Origin: Massilia agri | GTDB lineage: Bacteria > Pseudomonadota > Gammaproteobacteria > Burkholderiales > Burkholderiaceae_D | DNA length: 64,000 bases | Direction of reading: 5' to 3' | Assembly: GCF_024753255.1 (NCBI RefSeq) | Contig: NZ_JANUHA010000013.1 | Location: 93,969-157,968, forward strand | In this document: piece by piece, positions 48,650-57,965 of the stretch | How the letters are laid out: each line of letters begins with the position of its first letter | Position numbering within the stretch: position 1 is the first letter of the stretch | Notes under the pieces: generated by a model | Database searches by the model: none | What the model was told of the DNA's origin: nothing | Seen by the model: only the letters and a program-made list of their open reading frames with translations | Translations under genes and position numbers: made by a program

Positions 48650-49075
48650 CTAGTGCTCGGCTTCCATCACGCCCGTCGGATCATCCAGATACATCTCGAA
48701 GAACTGCTCGAGGCTTCGCGCTACAAGAATGGGCTCACGTCCATCGAAGTAGTCCACGTAGACGGCGCTGGTCTCCGTGTCGTTCGGCTTGATCCGGTAG
48801 AGCCACGAATCGAGCAAGAAGTCCGAAAACAGCACACCATGGCCGTTCGCTTCGGCGCGCCGCTTGTACACTTCCGAAAGTGGCCAGAGGCGCCAGTTGT
48901 TTCCGTCCGGCGCATCGATTCCACCGATCACGCTGTACAACACGATCACATCCTTCTGTACCTCAGTGCCGGCTTCGAGGAAAGTCGAACGCACCACCGC
49001 TTCGCCATACGGCGGCAATACGTTCAGTCCCTCCCGCTTCCATCGTTTCAGAAGTCTTTCGAGCATTGCATGCAT
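48650..49075 (-). CDS. Small hypothetical protein, possible SUKH (SMI1/KNR4-like) fold
   Basis: The 141-residue protein has a SUKH-like outline: LPPYGEAVVRSTFLEAGTEVQKDVIVLYSVIGGID, LWPLSEVYKRRAE, FSDFLLDSWLYRI and SLEQFFEMYLDD at the end. SUKH proteins are often immunity proteins to secreted toxins, but many are stand-alone. No toxin gene is adjacent. The start is ATG 49075 after GGAGGCCGA; ATG 49066 is also possible. A longer reading would run into ycaQ. Confidence 0.6.
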   Translation of the reverse strand: MHAMLERLLKRWKREGLNVLPPYGEAVVRSTFLEAGTEVQKDVIVLYSVIGGIDAPDGNNWRLWPLSEVYKRRAEANGHGVLFSDFLLDSWLYRIKPNDTETSAVYVDYFDGREPILVARSLEQFFEMYLDDPTGVMEAEH

Positions 49076-49103
49076 TCGGCCTCCCATGACGACGGAATGT
49101 TTT

Positions 49104-50321
49104 TCAGTCACACAGTTTACTTTCCAGTTGCGCGCCGAGCTCATTCGGCAGCGTATGGCTGATGCGTACTGCCGGGCATCCGTGCCAGTGGGCGCAACGG
49201 GAGATCGCCGCGGCGATGTCGGAGACGAAGCGTTCGCTCAGCCGCATGCCCGGCTCCAGCACGATGCTGCGCAATTCGAACTCGCCGGCCTTGCGGTGCG
49301 CCTTGGCGTCGACCCGGCCGACCAGGGCGCCGCGCCGCAGGATCGGCAGGGTGAAATAACCATACTGGCGCTTTTCCGCCGGGGTATAGCATTCAAGCCG
49401 GTAGTCGAAGCCGAACAGTTCGAGCGCGCGGCGGCGGTCCCAGACGATCGGGTCGAATGGCGACAGCAGGGTCGTCAGGCTCGGACGCAGCGCGCCATCG
49501 GCGGCGCGCGCGGCCAGCTCCGCATGGTCGGGATGGATGTAGAGCGGCTCGTCCCATCCCTCGACCCGGGCGCGCAGCAGCAGGCCCGCGTCGGCCAGCG
49601 CGGCCGGGTCCGGATGGGGCCGGCGCGTGCGGTGGTAATCGGGAATCCAGGCGGCCTTCGCCAGCCCGAGCGCGCGCACCGCCTGCAGCACGAAGGTGCG
49701 CCGCACCTCCTCGAGAGGCGGGGTCAGGCCGTCGTGCCAGCCAGGATGCACGCGCTCGGCCAGGTCATAGATGCGCTGGAAGTTGTGGCGCCGGGCGATC
49801 ATCAGTTCGCCCGCGGTGAACAGCACTTCGAGGCTGCGCTTTTCCGGCTTCCACTCCCACCAGCCGCCGGCCTTGCCGTCGCTGCGTTCGAAATCGGACG
49901 AGCGTACAGGGCCGTTGGCGCGCACGTGGGCCAGCAGGGCCTGGACCTCGGCTGCGCGCTCGCGCATCCAGTTGCTGGAATACTTCCAGCCCATCGCTTC
50001 CGGGTCGAGCATGCGGTGGCGGTACAAGCCGTAGTGCTCGATCGGCAGGAAGCAGGCCTCGTGCGCCCAGTACTCGAACAGGGCGCCCTCGGCCAGCAGT
50101 TCGTCCAGCCAGGCCGGCTCGTAGTCGCCCAGCCGGCTCCACAGCACCAGGTAGGGACTGCGCGCCACGACGCTGATGGTGTCGATCTGCAACATGCCCA
50201 TGCGGCGGATCGCCGCCAGCACATCGGCCTTGGCGGCGCGCCGGCGCGGCGGGCCCAGCATCTCCTGGGCGGCCAGGTGCAGGGCCCGGGCGGCCGGCTT
50301 GCTCAGTTTGATTTCGCTCAT
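49104..50321 (-). CDS. YcaQ-family winged-helix DNA glycosylase
   Basis: The 405-residue protein belongs to the HTH_42/YcaQ family. It has MGMLQIDTISVVARSPYLVLWSRLGDY, YWAHEACFLPIEHYGLYRHRM, TLLSPFDPIVWDRRRALELFGFDYRLECYTP and RRGALVGRVDAKAHRK. E. coli YcaQ and relatives such as AlkX remove interstrand crosslinks and alkylated bases. The QxD motif expected for catalysis is present in LQIDT. It is divergent from sbcD across an SOS box, fitting a repair role. Confidence 0.88.
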   Translation of the reverse strand: MSEIKLSKPAARALHLAAQEMLGPPRRRAAKADVLAAIRRMGMLQIDTISVVARSPYLVLWSRLGDYEPAWLDELLAEGALFEYWAHEACFLPIEHYGLYRHRMLDPEAMGWKYSSNWMRERAAEVQALLAHVRANGPVRSSDFERSDGKAGGWWEWKPEKRSLEVLFTAGELMIARRHNFQRIYDLAERVHPGWHDGLTPPLEEVRRTFVLQAVRALGLAKAAWIPDYHRTRRPHPDPAALADAGLLLRARVEGWDEPLYIHPDHAELAARAADGALRPSLTTLLSPFDPIVWDRRRALELFGFDYRLECYTPAEKRQYGYFTLPILRRGALVGRVDAKAHRKAGEFELRSIVLEPGMRLSERFVSDIAAAISRCAHWHGCPAVRISHTLPNELGAQLESKLCD

Positions 50322-50348
50322 GACGATATTGTAATGACAAACCAATAC

Positions 50349-50368
50349 TACTGTAAAAAAACACAGTC
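50349..50368. promoter_or_regulatory. SOS box (LexA site) between ycaQ and sbcD
   Basis: TACTGT-N8-ACAGTC fits the CTGT-N8-ACAG consensus exactly at its core (50351-50366), with the outer TA half matching too. It overlaps a possible ycaQ -35 (TTTACA read leftward at 50357-50352; TACAAT -10 at 50333-50328). It lies 66 bases upstream of the sbcD start, near its TATAGT box (50398-50403). Confidence 0.75.
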
Positions 50369-50433
50369 TTTTTCTGGGCGACACGGCAAGTCTGCGCTAT
50401 AGTAAGCGCCGACCCCGACTTACTATTTTAACC

Positions 50434-51684
50434 ATGCGGCTGCTCCACACTTCCGACTGGCACCTGGGCCAGACCCTGCACAACTTCGACCGGAGCCACG
50501 AGCACGCCTGCTTCCTGGACTGGCTCGTGGAGACGCTCGCCGCCGAGGAAATCGACGTGCTCCTGATCGCCGGAGACATCTTCGACAACGCCAATCCCTC
50601 GGCCGCCGCCCACCGCCAGCTCTACCGCTTCCTGCAGCAGGCCAAGGCCAGGGTTCCCCACCTGCAGGTGGTGGTCATCGCGGGCAACCACGATTCCCCG
50701 GGCCGCCTGGAAGCGCCGACGCCGCTGCTCGAAGCGCATGGAACGGTCGTGGTCGGCAATGTCGGCCGCACGCCGGACGGCGCCATCGACCTGGAGCGCC
50801 TGCTGGTGCCGCTGCGCGACCGCACCGGCAAGGTGACGGCCTGGTGCCTGGCGATTCCCTTCCTGCGCCCTGGCGACGTGCCGCGCGCCGTGCTCGAGGC
50901 CGAAGAAACGGCTCTCGATCCCTACCTGCACGGCACCACCCTGCTCTACCGGCAAGCCTTCGCGCTGGCGCAATCGCGCTGCACGGGCGCCGAGGCCATC
51001 GTGGCGATGGGGCATTGCCATATGGTGGACGGCCAGTCGTCCCAGGATTCCGAGCGCCGCATCGTGATCGGCGGCACCGAAGCCCTGCCCGCCTCGATGT
51101 TCGACCCGCAGGTCGCCTACGTGGCCCTGGGCCACCTGCACCTGGCCCAGAAGGTCGGCGGCCACGAGCACCGCCGCTATTGCGGCAGCCCCCTGCCCCT
51201 GTCCTTCTCGGAGGTCGGCTACCAGCACCAGGTGCTGCGCATCGACCTCGACGGGGCGCGGGTGCAGGCCGTGACGCCGCTCTTCGTGCCGCGCGCCGTG
51301 CAGCTGCTGCGCGTGCCGCCCCAACCCGCGCCGCTCGGCGAAGTCCTGGCCGCCCTCGAGGCGCTCGACGTGCCGGACGCGCCCCTGCATGCCCAGCCCT
51401 ACCTCGAAGTGCGCGTGCTGCTCGACGGCCCCGAGCCCGGCCTGCGCGCCCAGGTCGAGGCTGTCCTTGCCGGCAAGCCGGTGCGCCTGGCCAAGATCGA
51501 ACCGACCCGCCGCCACACCGGCGCCGAGCAGCCCGACCAGGCACTCACCCTCGACCAGCTGGCCCAGCTGCAGCCGGACGACATCTTCCGCCGCCTGTGG
51601 GCCCAGCGCTACGGCGACGAGGCCCCGCCTGAGCAGCTCGCCGCCTTCGCCGAGCTCACCCATGCGCTGGGAGACCAGGCATGA
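50434..51684 (+). CDS. sbcD: SbcD nuclease subunit of the SbcCD complex
   Basis: The 416-residue Mre11-type nuclease cuts DNA hairpins and ends with SbcC. It has phosphoesterase motifs I-V: LLHTSDWHLGQTL, LIAGDIFDNANP, VVIAGNHDSPGRL, VAMGHCHMVDG and ALGHLHLAQKV. Its C-terminal capping domain precedes the sbcC start, with which it overlaps (ATGA). The start, MRLLHTSDWH at ATG 50434, has no clear alternative. Confidence 0.97.
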   Translation: MRLLHTSDWHLGQTLHNFDRSHEHACFLDWLVETLAAEEIDVLLIAGDIFDNANPSAAAHRQLYRFLQQAKARVPHLQVVVIAGNHDSPGRLEAPTPLLEAHGTVVVGNVGRTPDGAIDLERLLVPLRDRTGKVTAWCLAIPFLRPGDVPRAVLEAEETALDPYLHGTTLLYRQAFALAQSRCTGAEAIVAMGHCHMVDGQSSQDSERRIVIGGTEALPASMFDPQVAYVALGHLHLAQKVGGHEHRRYCGSPLPLSFSEVGYQHQVLRIDLDGARVQAVTPLFVPRAVQLLRVPPQPAPLGEVLAALEALDVPDAPLHAQPYLEVRVLLDGPEPGLRAQVEAVLAGKPVRLAKIEPTRRHTGAEQPDQALTLDQLAQLQPDDIFRRLWAQRYGDEAPPEQLAAFAELTHALGDQA

Positions 51685-54600
51685 GGATCCTGCGCATCGC
51701 CGGCAAGAACCTCGCCTCGCTCGCGGGGGAATTCCAGGTCGATTTCGAATCCGAACCGCTCGCGTCCAGCGGCCTGTTCGCCATCAGCGGCCCTACCGGC
51801 GCGGGCAAGAGCACCCTGCTCGACGCCCTTTGCCTGGCCCTGTACGACGCCACTCCGCGCCTGCTCAAGCGCGCCGGCAGCCAGCTGCCGGACGTCGGCG
51901 CGGATACGGTCTCGGCGCTCGACCCGCGCACCCTGCTGCGGCGCGGCGCGGCCGAAGCCTGGGCCGAAGTCGATTTCGCCGGCAACGACGACATCCGCTA
52001 CCGCGCGCGCTGGAGCGTGCGGCGCGCCTACAGCAAGGCAAGCGGCGCCCTGCAGCCCTCGAAGATGACCCTGCACCGCCTGCCCGAACTCGATCCGCTC
52101 GGCGGCACCAAGACCGAGGTCGCGAACGAGATCGTGGCGCGCATCGGCCTGTCTTTCGAGCAGTTCACGCGCGCCGTGCTGCTGGCCCAGAACGAGTTCT
52201 CGGCTTTCCTGAAAACCGACGAGAACGAACGCGGCGAACTGCTGGAAACCCTGACCGGCACGACCATCTACACCGAGATCTCCAAGCGCGCCTTCGAGCG
52301 CTACCGCGCCGAGCAGGAACGCACGAAGATGCTTACCTCGCAGCTCGCGAACCAGGCGCCCTTGCCGCCTGAAGAACGCGAAAAGCTCGACGCCGAGCGC
52401 GCTACCGCCGAGCTGGCGCTGGAAGCGGCCGATGCGCGCCGTTCCGCCCTCGAGCAGGAGTTGCGCTGGCACCAGGAAGCGGCCAAGCTCGCGGCCAGCG
52501 AGACCCAGGCTGCCGAGACCCTCGCGAACGCCCAGGCTGCGCAGCAGGAATCCGGTGAACGCCGCAGGCGCCTGGCCACCCTGGATGCCGTGCAACCGGC
52601 CCGCCCCCTGGTGGCGGACATCGTGCGCCTGGATGAAGAGCGCAAGGCGGCGGCCGAATCAGGCGGCAAGCTCGAATCCGCGCTGGCGCTGGCCGTCGAG
52701 GCCAGGCGCCAGGCCGTGCTCGACGTCGACGCCGCCCTCGCAGCCGTCGATGCAGCGGAAAACGCCCTGCGCGGTGCGGCGCCCCAGCTGGACGCGGCCA
52801 AGGGCCTGGATGCCGCCATCGCCGCGCAGGCGCCCTCGCACGCCCAGGCCGCAGCTGCCCTGGAAGCGGCGCGGCACGAGGCGCGCCAGGCGCGCGCCGT
52901 GCACCAGGCCAAGTCGCTCGAGCTCGACACCGCGCGCCGCCAACGCGACGCCGCCGCCGCCTGGCTATCCGCCCATGCGCGCCTGGAACCGATGGCCGTC
53001 CAGTGGCCGCGCTGGGACAAGCTCCTGACCCAGGCCGGACAGCTGGTGACCGTCGATGCCGCCGCAAGCACGGCCCTGGCCACGGCCAGCCGGCAGGCGC
53101 AGGAGGCCGCCCAGGCCGAACAGGCGGCAAGCCTCGCACTGGCCGACACGGCCGGCCGCCTGGACGCCCAGGACAGCGCGCGCCGCGAGGCAATGGCCGC
53201 ACTGGAGGCGATCGATCCGCAGGCCATCGACCAGGAACGCCAGGCATTGGAAGCGCGCCGCGAACGCCTGTCCGCCGCCGAGAAGGCCTGGACGGCCCTC
53301 GTCACCACGCGCCAGGAATTGCAGGACACCAGCCGCGAATTCGACCGCGTCGACACGGCCCGTGCCGGCGCCGCCCGCCTGCTCGAGGAAGCGCGTGCCG
53401 CCGCGCCGGCCCTCCTGGGGGCCATGCAGCAGGCCGAAAAATCAATGTCCGCGGCCGAACTGGCCTGCGCCGCCAATGTGGAGGAATTGCGCGCCACGTT
53501 GGAGGACGACACGCCCTGCCCGGTCTGCGGCGCCCACGAGCACCCCTACCACGACGACGGCCGCCAGGACGTGTTGCGGACCATGCTGGCCACGCTGCGC
53601 CAGGAAGTCACGCAATGCCGCAAGCTGGTGCGCGACAACGAAGCGGCCCAGGCGGCGCAGGCCGCCACGCTGGCGGCAATGAGCGAGGGCCTGGCGTCCC
53701 TGCAGCGCGAGCGTGCCGGCCTGGCGCGCCTGGTCGAGGAACTCGCGGCCGAGTGGAAGGCCGAGCCGCTGGCAGGCGAAGTGCCGCAAGACCTTGAACC
53801 TGCCGCCTGGTTCCTCGCGGCGCGCGATGGTTTGCACGAGGCGCTTGCCGCCCTCGATGCGCGCGGCGCCTCGCTGCGCCGGGCCGCCCAGGCGCGCGAC
53901 GCCGCCCAGGCCGCCTATGACCGCACCCAGGGCGAACACGCACGCCTGCGCCAGGTGCTGGACGCCGCTCGCGAGGCCGGCGCCCGCCTGCAGTCCGAGT
54001 TGCGGGCGCGCACGGTGCAGCAGGAAGCGGCGGCCGCCCAGCTCGCCGCCGTGCTGGCCGAGCTCGATCCGGTGCTGTCCGACGCCATCGGCGACGCCTG
54101 GCAGGATGCCTGGCGCCGCGATCCGGATGCATGGCGCGGCATGCGCGCCGTCGAGGCCGCGCAATGGCAGGAACAGACCGCCCTGCACACCCGCAGCGCG
54201 GCAACCGTCGCCACACTGGAAGCCGAAGTGGCCGGCGCCCATGAACGCATCGCCCAGGCCGACCGGCACGGGGCCGGCGTCGCCGCCGAGTTCAAGCGCA
54301 TCGACGAGGAACTGTCCACCCGGCGCGCCGAACGCGCCGCCCTGTGGCAGGGTCGGCCGGTAACGGAGGTCGAGCAGGAGCTGGTGACGAGCGTCGCTTC
54401 CGCGCGCAACGCCCTCAATGCGCGCCAGGCGACCACCAACGAAACCAGTCAGCGTGAAGCCAGCGCCCGCACCGCGCTGGCCCAGCTGGGCGAGCAGATC
54501 GCGGCGCTCGACAATGCCGGCGCCCGCGCCGCGGCGGCGCTGGGCGACTGGCTGGAAGACTACCGCCGCCAAAGCGAGGAATCCGGCAGCGGTCTCGACC

Positions 54601-55448
54601 CGGTCGCCAATGCCGCCGAACTCGGCAGCCTGCTGGCAGTCGGCAGCACCTGGCTGGGGCAGGAACGCGCGGCATTGGCGGCGCTCGAGTCCCAGGTGGC
54701 CAGCGCCACGACCGTGCTGGCCGAGCGCCGCGCCCAGCGCGCCCTGCATGCCGAGGGCCGGCCGGAAAGCGGCCTGTCCTTTGACGCTGTCGCCGCCGCG
54801 GTGGATGCCTTGACGAGCGAGCGCCGCGAAGCCCACGACCGCGCCACCGAGCTGCGCATGCGTGCGGCCCAGGACGACACGCGCCGGGTGCAGGCCCAAG
54901 CCGTCATGGCCGAGATCGAGCGCCAGCAGGCCGAGGAAAGGCGCTGGGGCAAGCTGTCCGAGCTGATCGGCTCCCACGACGGCAAGCGCTTCCGCAACTA
55001 CGCCCAGCAGTTCACGCTCGACGTGCTGCTCGGCTACGCCAACGCCCACCTGGCCCAGCTGGCGCGGCGCTACCGCCTGGAGCGCGTCTCCAACGGCGGC
55101 GCCCCCTCGCTGGCCCTGATGGTGCGCGACCAGGACATGGGCGGCGAGGTCCGCTCCGTGAATTCCCTGTCGGGCGGCGAATCATTCCTGGTCTCGCTGG
55201 CCCTGGCGCTGGGACTGGCTTCGCTGTCCTCGAACCGGGTGCGGGTCGAATCGCTGTTCATCGACGAAGGCTTCGGCTCGCTCGACAGCGACACCCTGGG
55301 CGTGGCCATGGATGCGCTGGACGCCCTGCAGTCGATGGGCCGCAAGGTCGGCGTCATCTCGCACGTGCAGGAAATGACGGAACGCATCGCCACCAAGGTG
55401 CTGGTGCGCCCGGGCGGTGGCGGCAGCAGCAGCGTCGTGGTCGAGTAA
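51681..55448 (+). CDS. sbcC: SbcC ATPase subunit of the SbcCD complex
   Basis: The 1255-residue Rad50-type ATPase has an N-terminal Walker A (GPTGAGKSTLLDALCL). Long Ala/Glu/Arg-rich coiled coils follow, and the zinc-hook CPVC lies at residues 613-616. The C-terminal half carries the signature LSGGESFLVSLALALGLASLSS and Walker B LFIDEGFGSLD. It is about 200 residues longer than E. coli SbcC, with the excess in the coiled coils. It tethers DNA ends and drives SbcD. Confidence 0.97.
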   Translation: MRILRIAGKNLASLAGEFQVDFESEPLASSGLFAISGPTGAGKSTLLDALCLALYDATPRLLKRAGSQLPDVGADTVSALDPRTLLRRGAAEAWAEVDFAGNDDIRYRARWSVRRAYSKASGALQPSKMTLHRLPELDPLGGTKTEVANEIVARIGLSFEQFTRAVLLAQNEFSAFLKTDENERGELLETLTGTTIYTEISKRAFERYRAEQERTKMLTSQLANQAPLPPEEREKLDAERATAELALEAADARRSALEQELRWHQEAAKLAASETQAAETLANAQAAQQESGERRRRLATLDAVQPARPLVADIVRLDEERKAAAESGGKLESALALAVEARRQAVLDVDAALAAVDAAENALRGAAPQLDAAKGLDAAIAAQAPSHAQAAAALEAARHEARQARAVHQAKSLELDTARRQRDAAAAWLSAHARLEPMAVQWPRWDKLLTQAGQLVTVDAAASTALATASRQAQEAAQAEQAASLALADTAGRLDAQDSARREAMAALEAIDPQAIDQERQALEARRERLSAAEKAWTALVTTRQELQDTSREFDRVDTARAGAARLLEEARAAAPALLGAMQQAEKSMSAAELACAANVEELRATLEDDTPCPVCGAHEHPYHDDGRQDVLRTMLATLRQEVTQCRKLVRDNEAAQAAQAATLAAMSEGLASLQRERAGLARLVEELAAEWKAEPLAGEVPQDLEPAAWFLAARDGLHEALAALDARGASLRRAAQARDAAQAAYDRTQGEHARLRQVLDAAREAGARLQSELRARTVQQEAAAAQLAAVLAELDPVLSDAIGDAWQDAWRRDPDAWRGMRAVEAAQWQEQTALHTRSAATVATLEAEVAGAHERIAQADRHGAGVAAEFKRIDEELSTRRAERAALWQGRPVTEVEQELVTSVASARNALNARQATTNETSQREASARTALAQLGEQIAALDNAGARAAAALGDWLEDYRRQSEESGSGLDPVANAAELGSLLAVGSTWLGQERAALAALESQVASATTVLAERRAQRALHAEGRPESGLSFDAVAAAVDALTSERREAHDRATELRMRAAQDDTRRVQAQAVMAEIERQQAEERRWGKLSELIGSHDGKRFRNYAQQFTLDVLLGYANAHLAQLARRYRLERVSNGGAPSLALMVRDQDMGGEVRSVNSLSGGESFLVSLALALGLASLSSNRVRVESLFIDEGFGSLDSDTLGVAMDALDALQSMGRKVGVISHVQEMTERIATKVLVRPGGGGSSSVVVE

Positions 55449-55556
55449 GCTGGCGCGGCGCGGAGGCGGGTCGCGCAGGCGCGGCTGCGCCGTCTCAAGT
55501 CATACCGGATTCGGCAGCGCAAGCTATAGCCTTGACATGATTACTGGAGACCTGTC

Positions 55557-56228
55557 ATGCGTTTTCACTGCCCCACGCTGTGCCATGCTTGCCGGCCACC
55601 CGCGACACGGCATGCCGCCAGGGTGTGTTCCATCGCCTTCGGCCTTGCCATGCTGTGCCATGGCCCGGTCAGCACGGCGGGTGCGGCCGGGCAGCAGCAC
55701 CAGGTCGTCGCAGCCGCGAAGAAGCAGATCGGCGTGACCCTGCTGTACGACGCCAGTTACCAGCGATTGGCCTATCCGGGCGGCGATGTCCCGGCCGAGC
55801 GCGGTGTGTGCACCGACGTCGTGATACGCGCCTTGCGGCAGACCGGAATCGATCTGCAGCAACTCGTCCACCGGGACATGAAGGCGGCGTGGAAGGCTTA
55901 TCCGCATTCCCAATGGGGCCTCAAGCGCCCCGATCCGAACATCGACCACCGCAGGGTCCCGAACCTCGCCGTCTTTTTCACGCGCCACGGACAGTCGCTG
56001 CCAGTGAGCAAGAACGCAAGCGACTACGCCCCTGGCGACATCGTCACATGGACGGTGCCGCCCGGGCTCCCCCATATTGGCCTGGTGGCCGATGTGCGCA
56101 CACCGTCCGGCGTTCCACTCGTCATCCACAACATCGGCGCCGGCACGCGCATGGAAGACCGCCTGTTCGCCTACCCGATCACGGGCCATTACCGCTACCC
56201 GGCAGCGCGGCCGAGCAGCAGACGCTGA
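55557..56228 (+). CDS. DUF1287 secreted protein (NlpC/P60-like fold)
   Basis: The 223-residue protein has a signal-like N-terminus and a DUF1287 core: KQIGVTLLYDASYQRLAYPGGDVPAERGVCTDVVIRALR, HRDMKAAWKAYP, DYAPGDIVTWTVPPGLPHIGLVADV and VIHNIGAGTRMEDRLF. A Cys in GVCTD and His in PHIG may be a cysteine-peptidase pair, as in NlpC/P60 proteins. Function is unproven. It follows sbcC by about 110 bases. Confidence 0.78.
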   Translation: MRFHCPTLCHACRPPATRHAARVCSIAFGLAMLCHGPVSTAGAAGQQHQVVAAAKKQIGVTLLYDASYQRLAYPGGDVPAERGVCTDVVIRALRQTGIDLQQLVHRDMKAAWKAYPHSQWGLKRPDPNIDHRRVPNLAVFFTRHGQSLPVSKNASDYAPGDIVTWTVPPGLPHIGLVADVRTPSGVPLVIHNIGAGTRMEDRLFAYPITGHYRYPAARPSSRR

Positions 56229-56332
56229 GGGCCTGTGCGCCGGCATGACGAACATTGCCCGGGGCGCGCTGAGCTGCCCCGGACGGCCATCCCTAGTACA
56301 ATGCGCGCTTTGCACGCAACCGCTCAATCATC

Positions 56333-56542
56333 ATGAAACCCACCCGCATCCTCACCTTCAAGTGCGCCAAGTGCACCAAACCCGTCAAGGTCTTCCTGCA
56401 GAAGGTCTCGGCCTGCTCGCACATCCAGCCCTACCAGGGCATCTGCGACTGCGGCGAGGTCAAGCGCCACGCCACCGGCAACCCGGACGCCGTGAAGTCC
56501 TACCTCGAATCGACCGACGGCAACTGGCATCACCACCACTGA
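56333..56542 (+). CDS. Small cysteine-rich protein
   Basis: The 69-residue protein has two CxxC-type pairs (FKCAKCTKP; GICDCGE) and a third lone Cys, suggesting a zinc ribbon. It ends in four histidines (NWHHHH), a natural metal-binding tail. It precedes the methyltransferase gene by 10 bases. Function is unknown; the ribosome site is weak but the reading frame is coherent. Confidence 0.65.
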   Translation: MKPTRILTFKCAKCTKPVKVFLQKVSACSHIQPYQGICDCGEVKRHATGNPDAVKSYLESTDGNWHHHH

Positions 56543-56552
56543 CAAGCCCTCG

Positions 56553-57695
56553 ATGAACCAGATTACGTGGCAGGAAGGCGGCGTCGACCGCAGCGCCCAA
56601 TGGCGTTCGGAAAGCGGCTGGCCGGCGCCGAAGAAGGTCGTGGTCGCCGACGACACCATGAACGCCGACGCGGCCTACCGCCTGGCGCTGGACGGTACCG
56701 CCCTGCTGTGGCGCGGCGACTTCCAGAACGCGCGCCAGCTGCTGAACGCACTGGTGCGCCGGGTCGACCACAAGAGCGAACGCAAGGGCCGCGCCAAGTC
56801 CGGTAAAACGAGCCAGGCCACGCCCACCGAGCTGTTCCACCGCCATCGCCTCCAGCAGCTGCAGCGCGCCCGCACCCTGGCCATGCTCCTGATCCCCTTC
56901 GAGCCCGGCCACGTGATTCCACTGCGCCGCGCCCCCGACGTCCATGAGGCCTGCCTCGAGGCCCATGGCCCGGCCACGCAACCCTATGTCGCCTCGCTGC
57001 GCGAACTGCTGGGCGTGATCGGCGCCCACGAGTGGCGCCGCAAGGGCGTGCACATTCCCGCCCTCGACGAGCGCATCCACCCCTGGTACGGCGTGTTCTC
57101 GCCGGTGCGCGGCGAGTACGTGGAACTGGTGGCGCAGGCGCCGCTGCAGCACGGCACCAGGCTGGCCTTCGACATCGGCGCCGGCACCGGCGTGCTGTCG
57201 GCCGTGCTGGCGCGCCGCGGCATCGCCCGCGTTGTCGCGACCGATATGGATGCCCGCGCCCTGGGCTGCGCGCGCGAGAACATCGCACGCCTCGGCCTGA
57301 ACGCCGCGGTGGAAGTAGTCCAGGCCGACCTCTTCCCCGAAGGCCGCGCGCCGCTGGTGGTCTGCAATCCGCCCTGGCTGCCGGGCAAGCCCAGCTCGGC
57401 CATCGAGTACGCGATCTACGACCCCGACAGCCGCATGCTCAAGGGTTTCCTGGGCGGCCTGGGCGCCCACCTGGAAGCGGGTGGCGAAGGCTGGCTGATC
57501 CTGTCCGACCTGGCCGAGCACCTGGGCCTGCGGCCACGCGAGCAACTGCTCGGCTGGATCGCCGCTGCCGGCCTCGAAGTCGTCGCCCGCCACGACAGCC
57601 GCCCCACCCACGGCAAGGCCAGCGATCCGGACGACCCGCTGCATGCGGCGCGCTCGCGCGAAGTGACCTCGCTCTGGCGCCTGCGCGTCGCTTGA
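56553..57695 (+). CDS. Class I SAM-dependent methyltransferase, N6-adenine/N5-glutamine type
   Basis: The 380-residue protein has a SAM-binding block (LAFDIGAGTGVLSAVLARRG, ATDMDARALGCARENIARLG) and the catalytic NPPW motif (LVVCNPPWLPGKPSS). NPPW/Y is used to methylate glutamine side chains or adenine amino groups. The N-terminal 140 residues, with a Lys/Arg-rich stretch (DHKSERKGRAKSGK), may bind RNA or a protein. Substrate unknown. Co-transcribed with the small Cys-rich gene. Confidence 0.82.
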   Translation: MNQITWQEGGVDRSAQWRSESGWPAPKKVVVADDTMNADAAYRLALDGTALLWRGDFQNARQLLNALVRRVDHKSERKGRAKSGKTSQATPTELFHRHRLQQLQRARTLAMLLIPFEPGHVIPLRRAPDVHEACLEAHGPATQPYVASLRELLGVIGAHEWRRKGVHIPALDERIHPWYGVFSPVRGEYVELVAQAPLQHGTRLAFDIGAGTGVLSAVLARRGIARVVATDMDARALGCARENIARLGLNAAVEVVQADLFPEGRAPLVVCNPPWLPGKPSSAIEYAIYDPDSRMLKGFLGGLGAHLEAGGEGWLILSDLAEHLGLRPREQLLGWIAAAGLEVVARHDSRPTHGKASDPDDPLHAARSREVTSLWRLRVA

Positions 57696-57732
57696 TCTGA
57701 CGCAAGCATGGCATCTCCAGAAAATATGCCGA

Positions 57733-57761
57733 TTGCGTTGAGGCCCGGGACGCGCTATAAT
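57733..57761 (+). promoter_or_regulatory. Sigma70 promoter of the initiator tRNA gene
   Basis: TTGCGT (57733-57738) and a perfect TATAAT (57756-57761) are 17 bases apart, 12 bases before the mature tRNA 5' end. Confidence 0.85.
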
Positions 57762-57773
57762 CTTTTTCTCAGA

Positions 57774-57850
57774 CGCGGGGTGGAGCAGTCTGGCAGCTCG
57801 TCGGGCTCATAACCCGAAGGTCACAGGTTCAAATCCTGTCCCCGCAACCA
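57774..57850 (+). tRNA. Initiator tRNA-fMet (CAT)
   Basis: The 77 bases begin CGCGGGGTGGAGCAG with the C-A mismatch at the acceptor end typical of initiators. The anticodon loop CTCATAA sits on the GGG/CCC stem that marks tRNA-fMet. The encoded CCA ends at 57850. Confidence 0.97.
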
Positions 57851-57862
57851 AATACCGTACAG

Positions 57863-57892
57863 AAGCCCGACTCTTGCAGCCGGGCTTTTGTT
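57863..57892 (+). terminator. Terminator of the tRNA-fMet gene
   Basis: AAGCCCG (57863-57869) and CGGGCTT (57881-57887) pair around an 11-base loop, followed by TTGTTTTC. Confidence 0.8.
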
Positions 57893-57965
57893 TTCTACGG
57901 CGGCAAAAGTAGTGCGTAGGATTGCACTGCAAAAACCGGCAGTAAGAGCTTCGCAGTAAGAGCTT

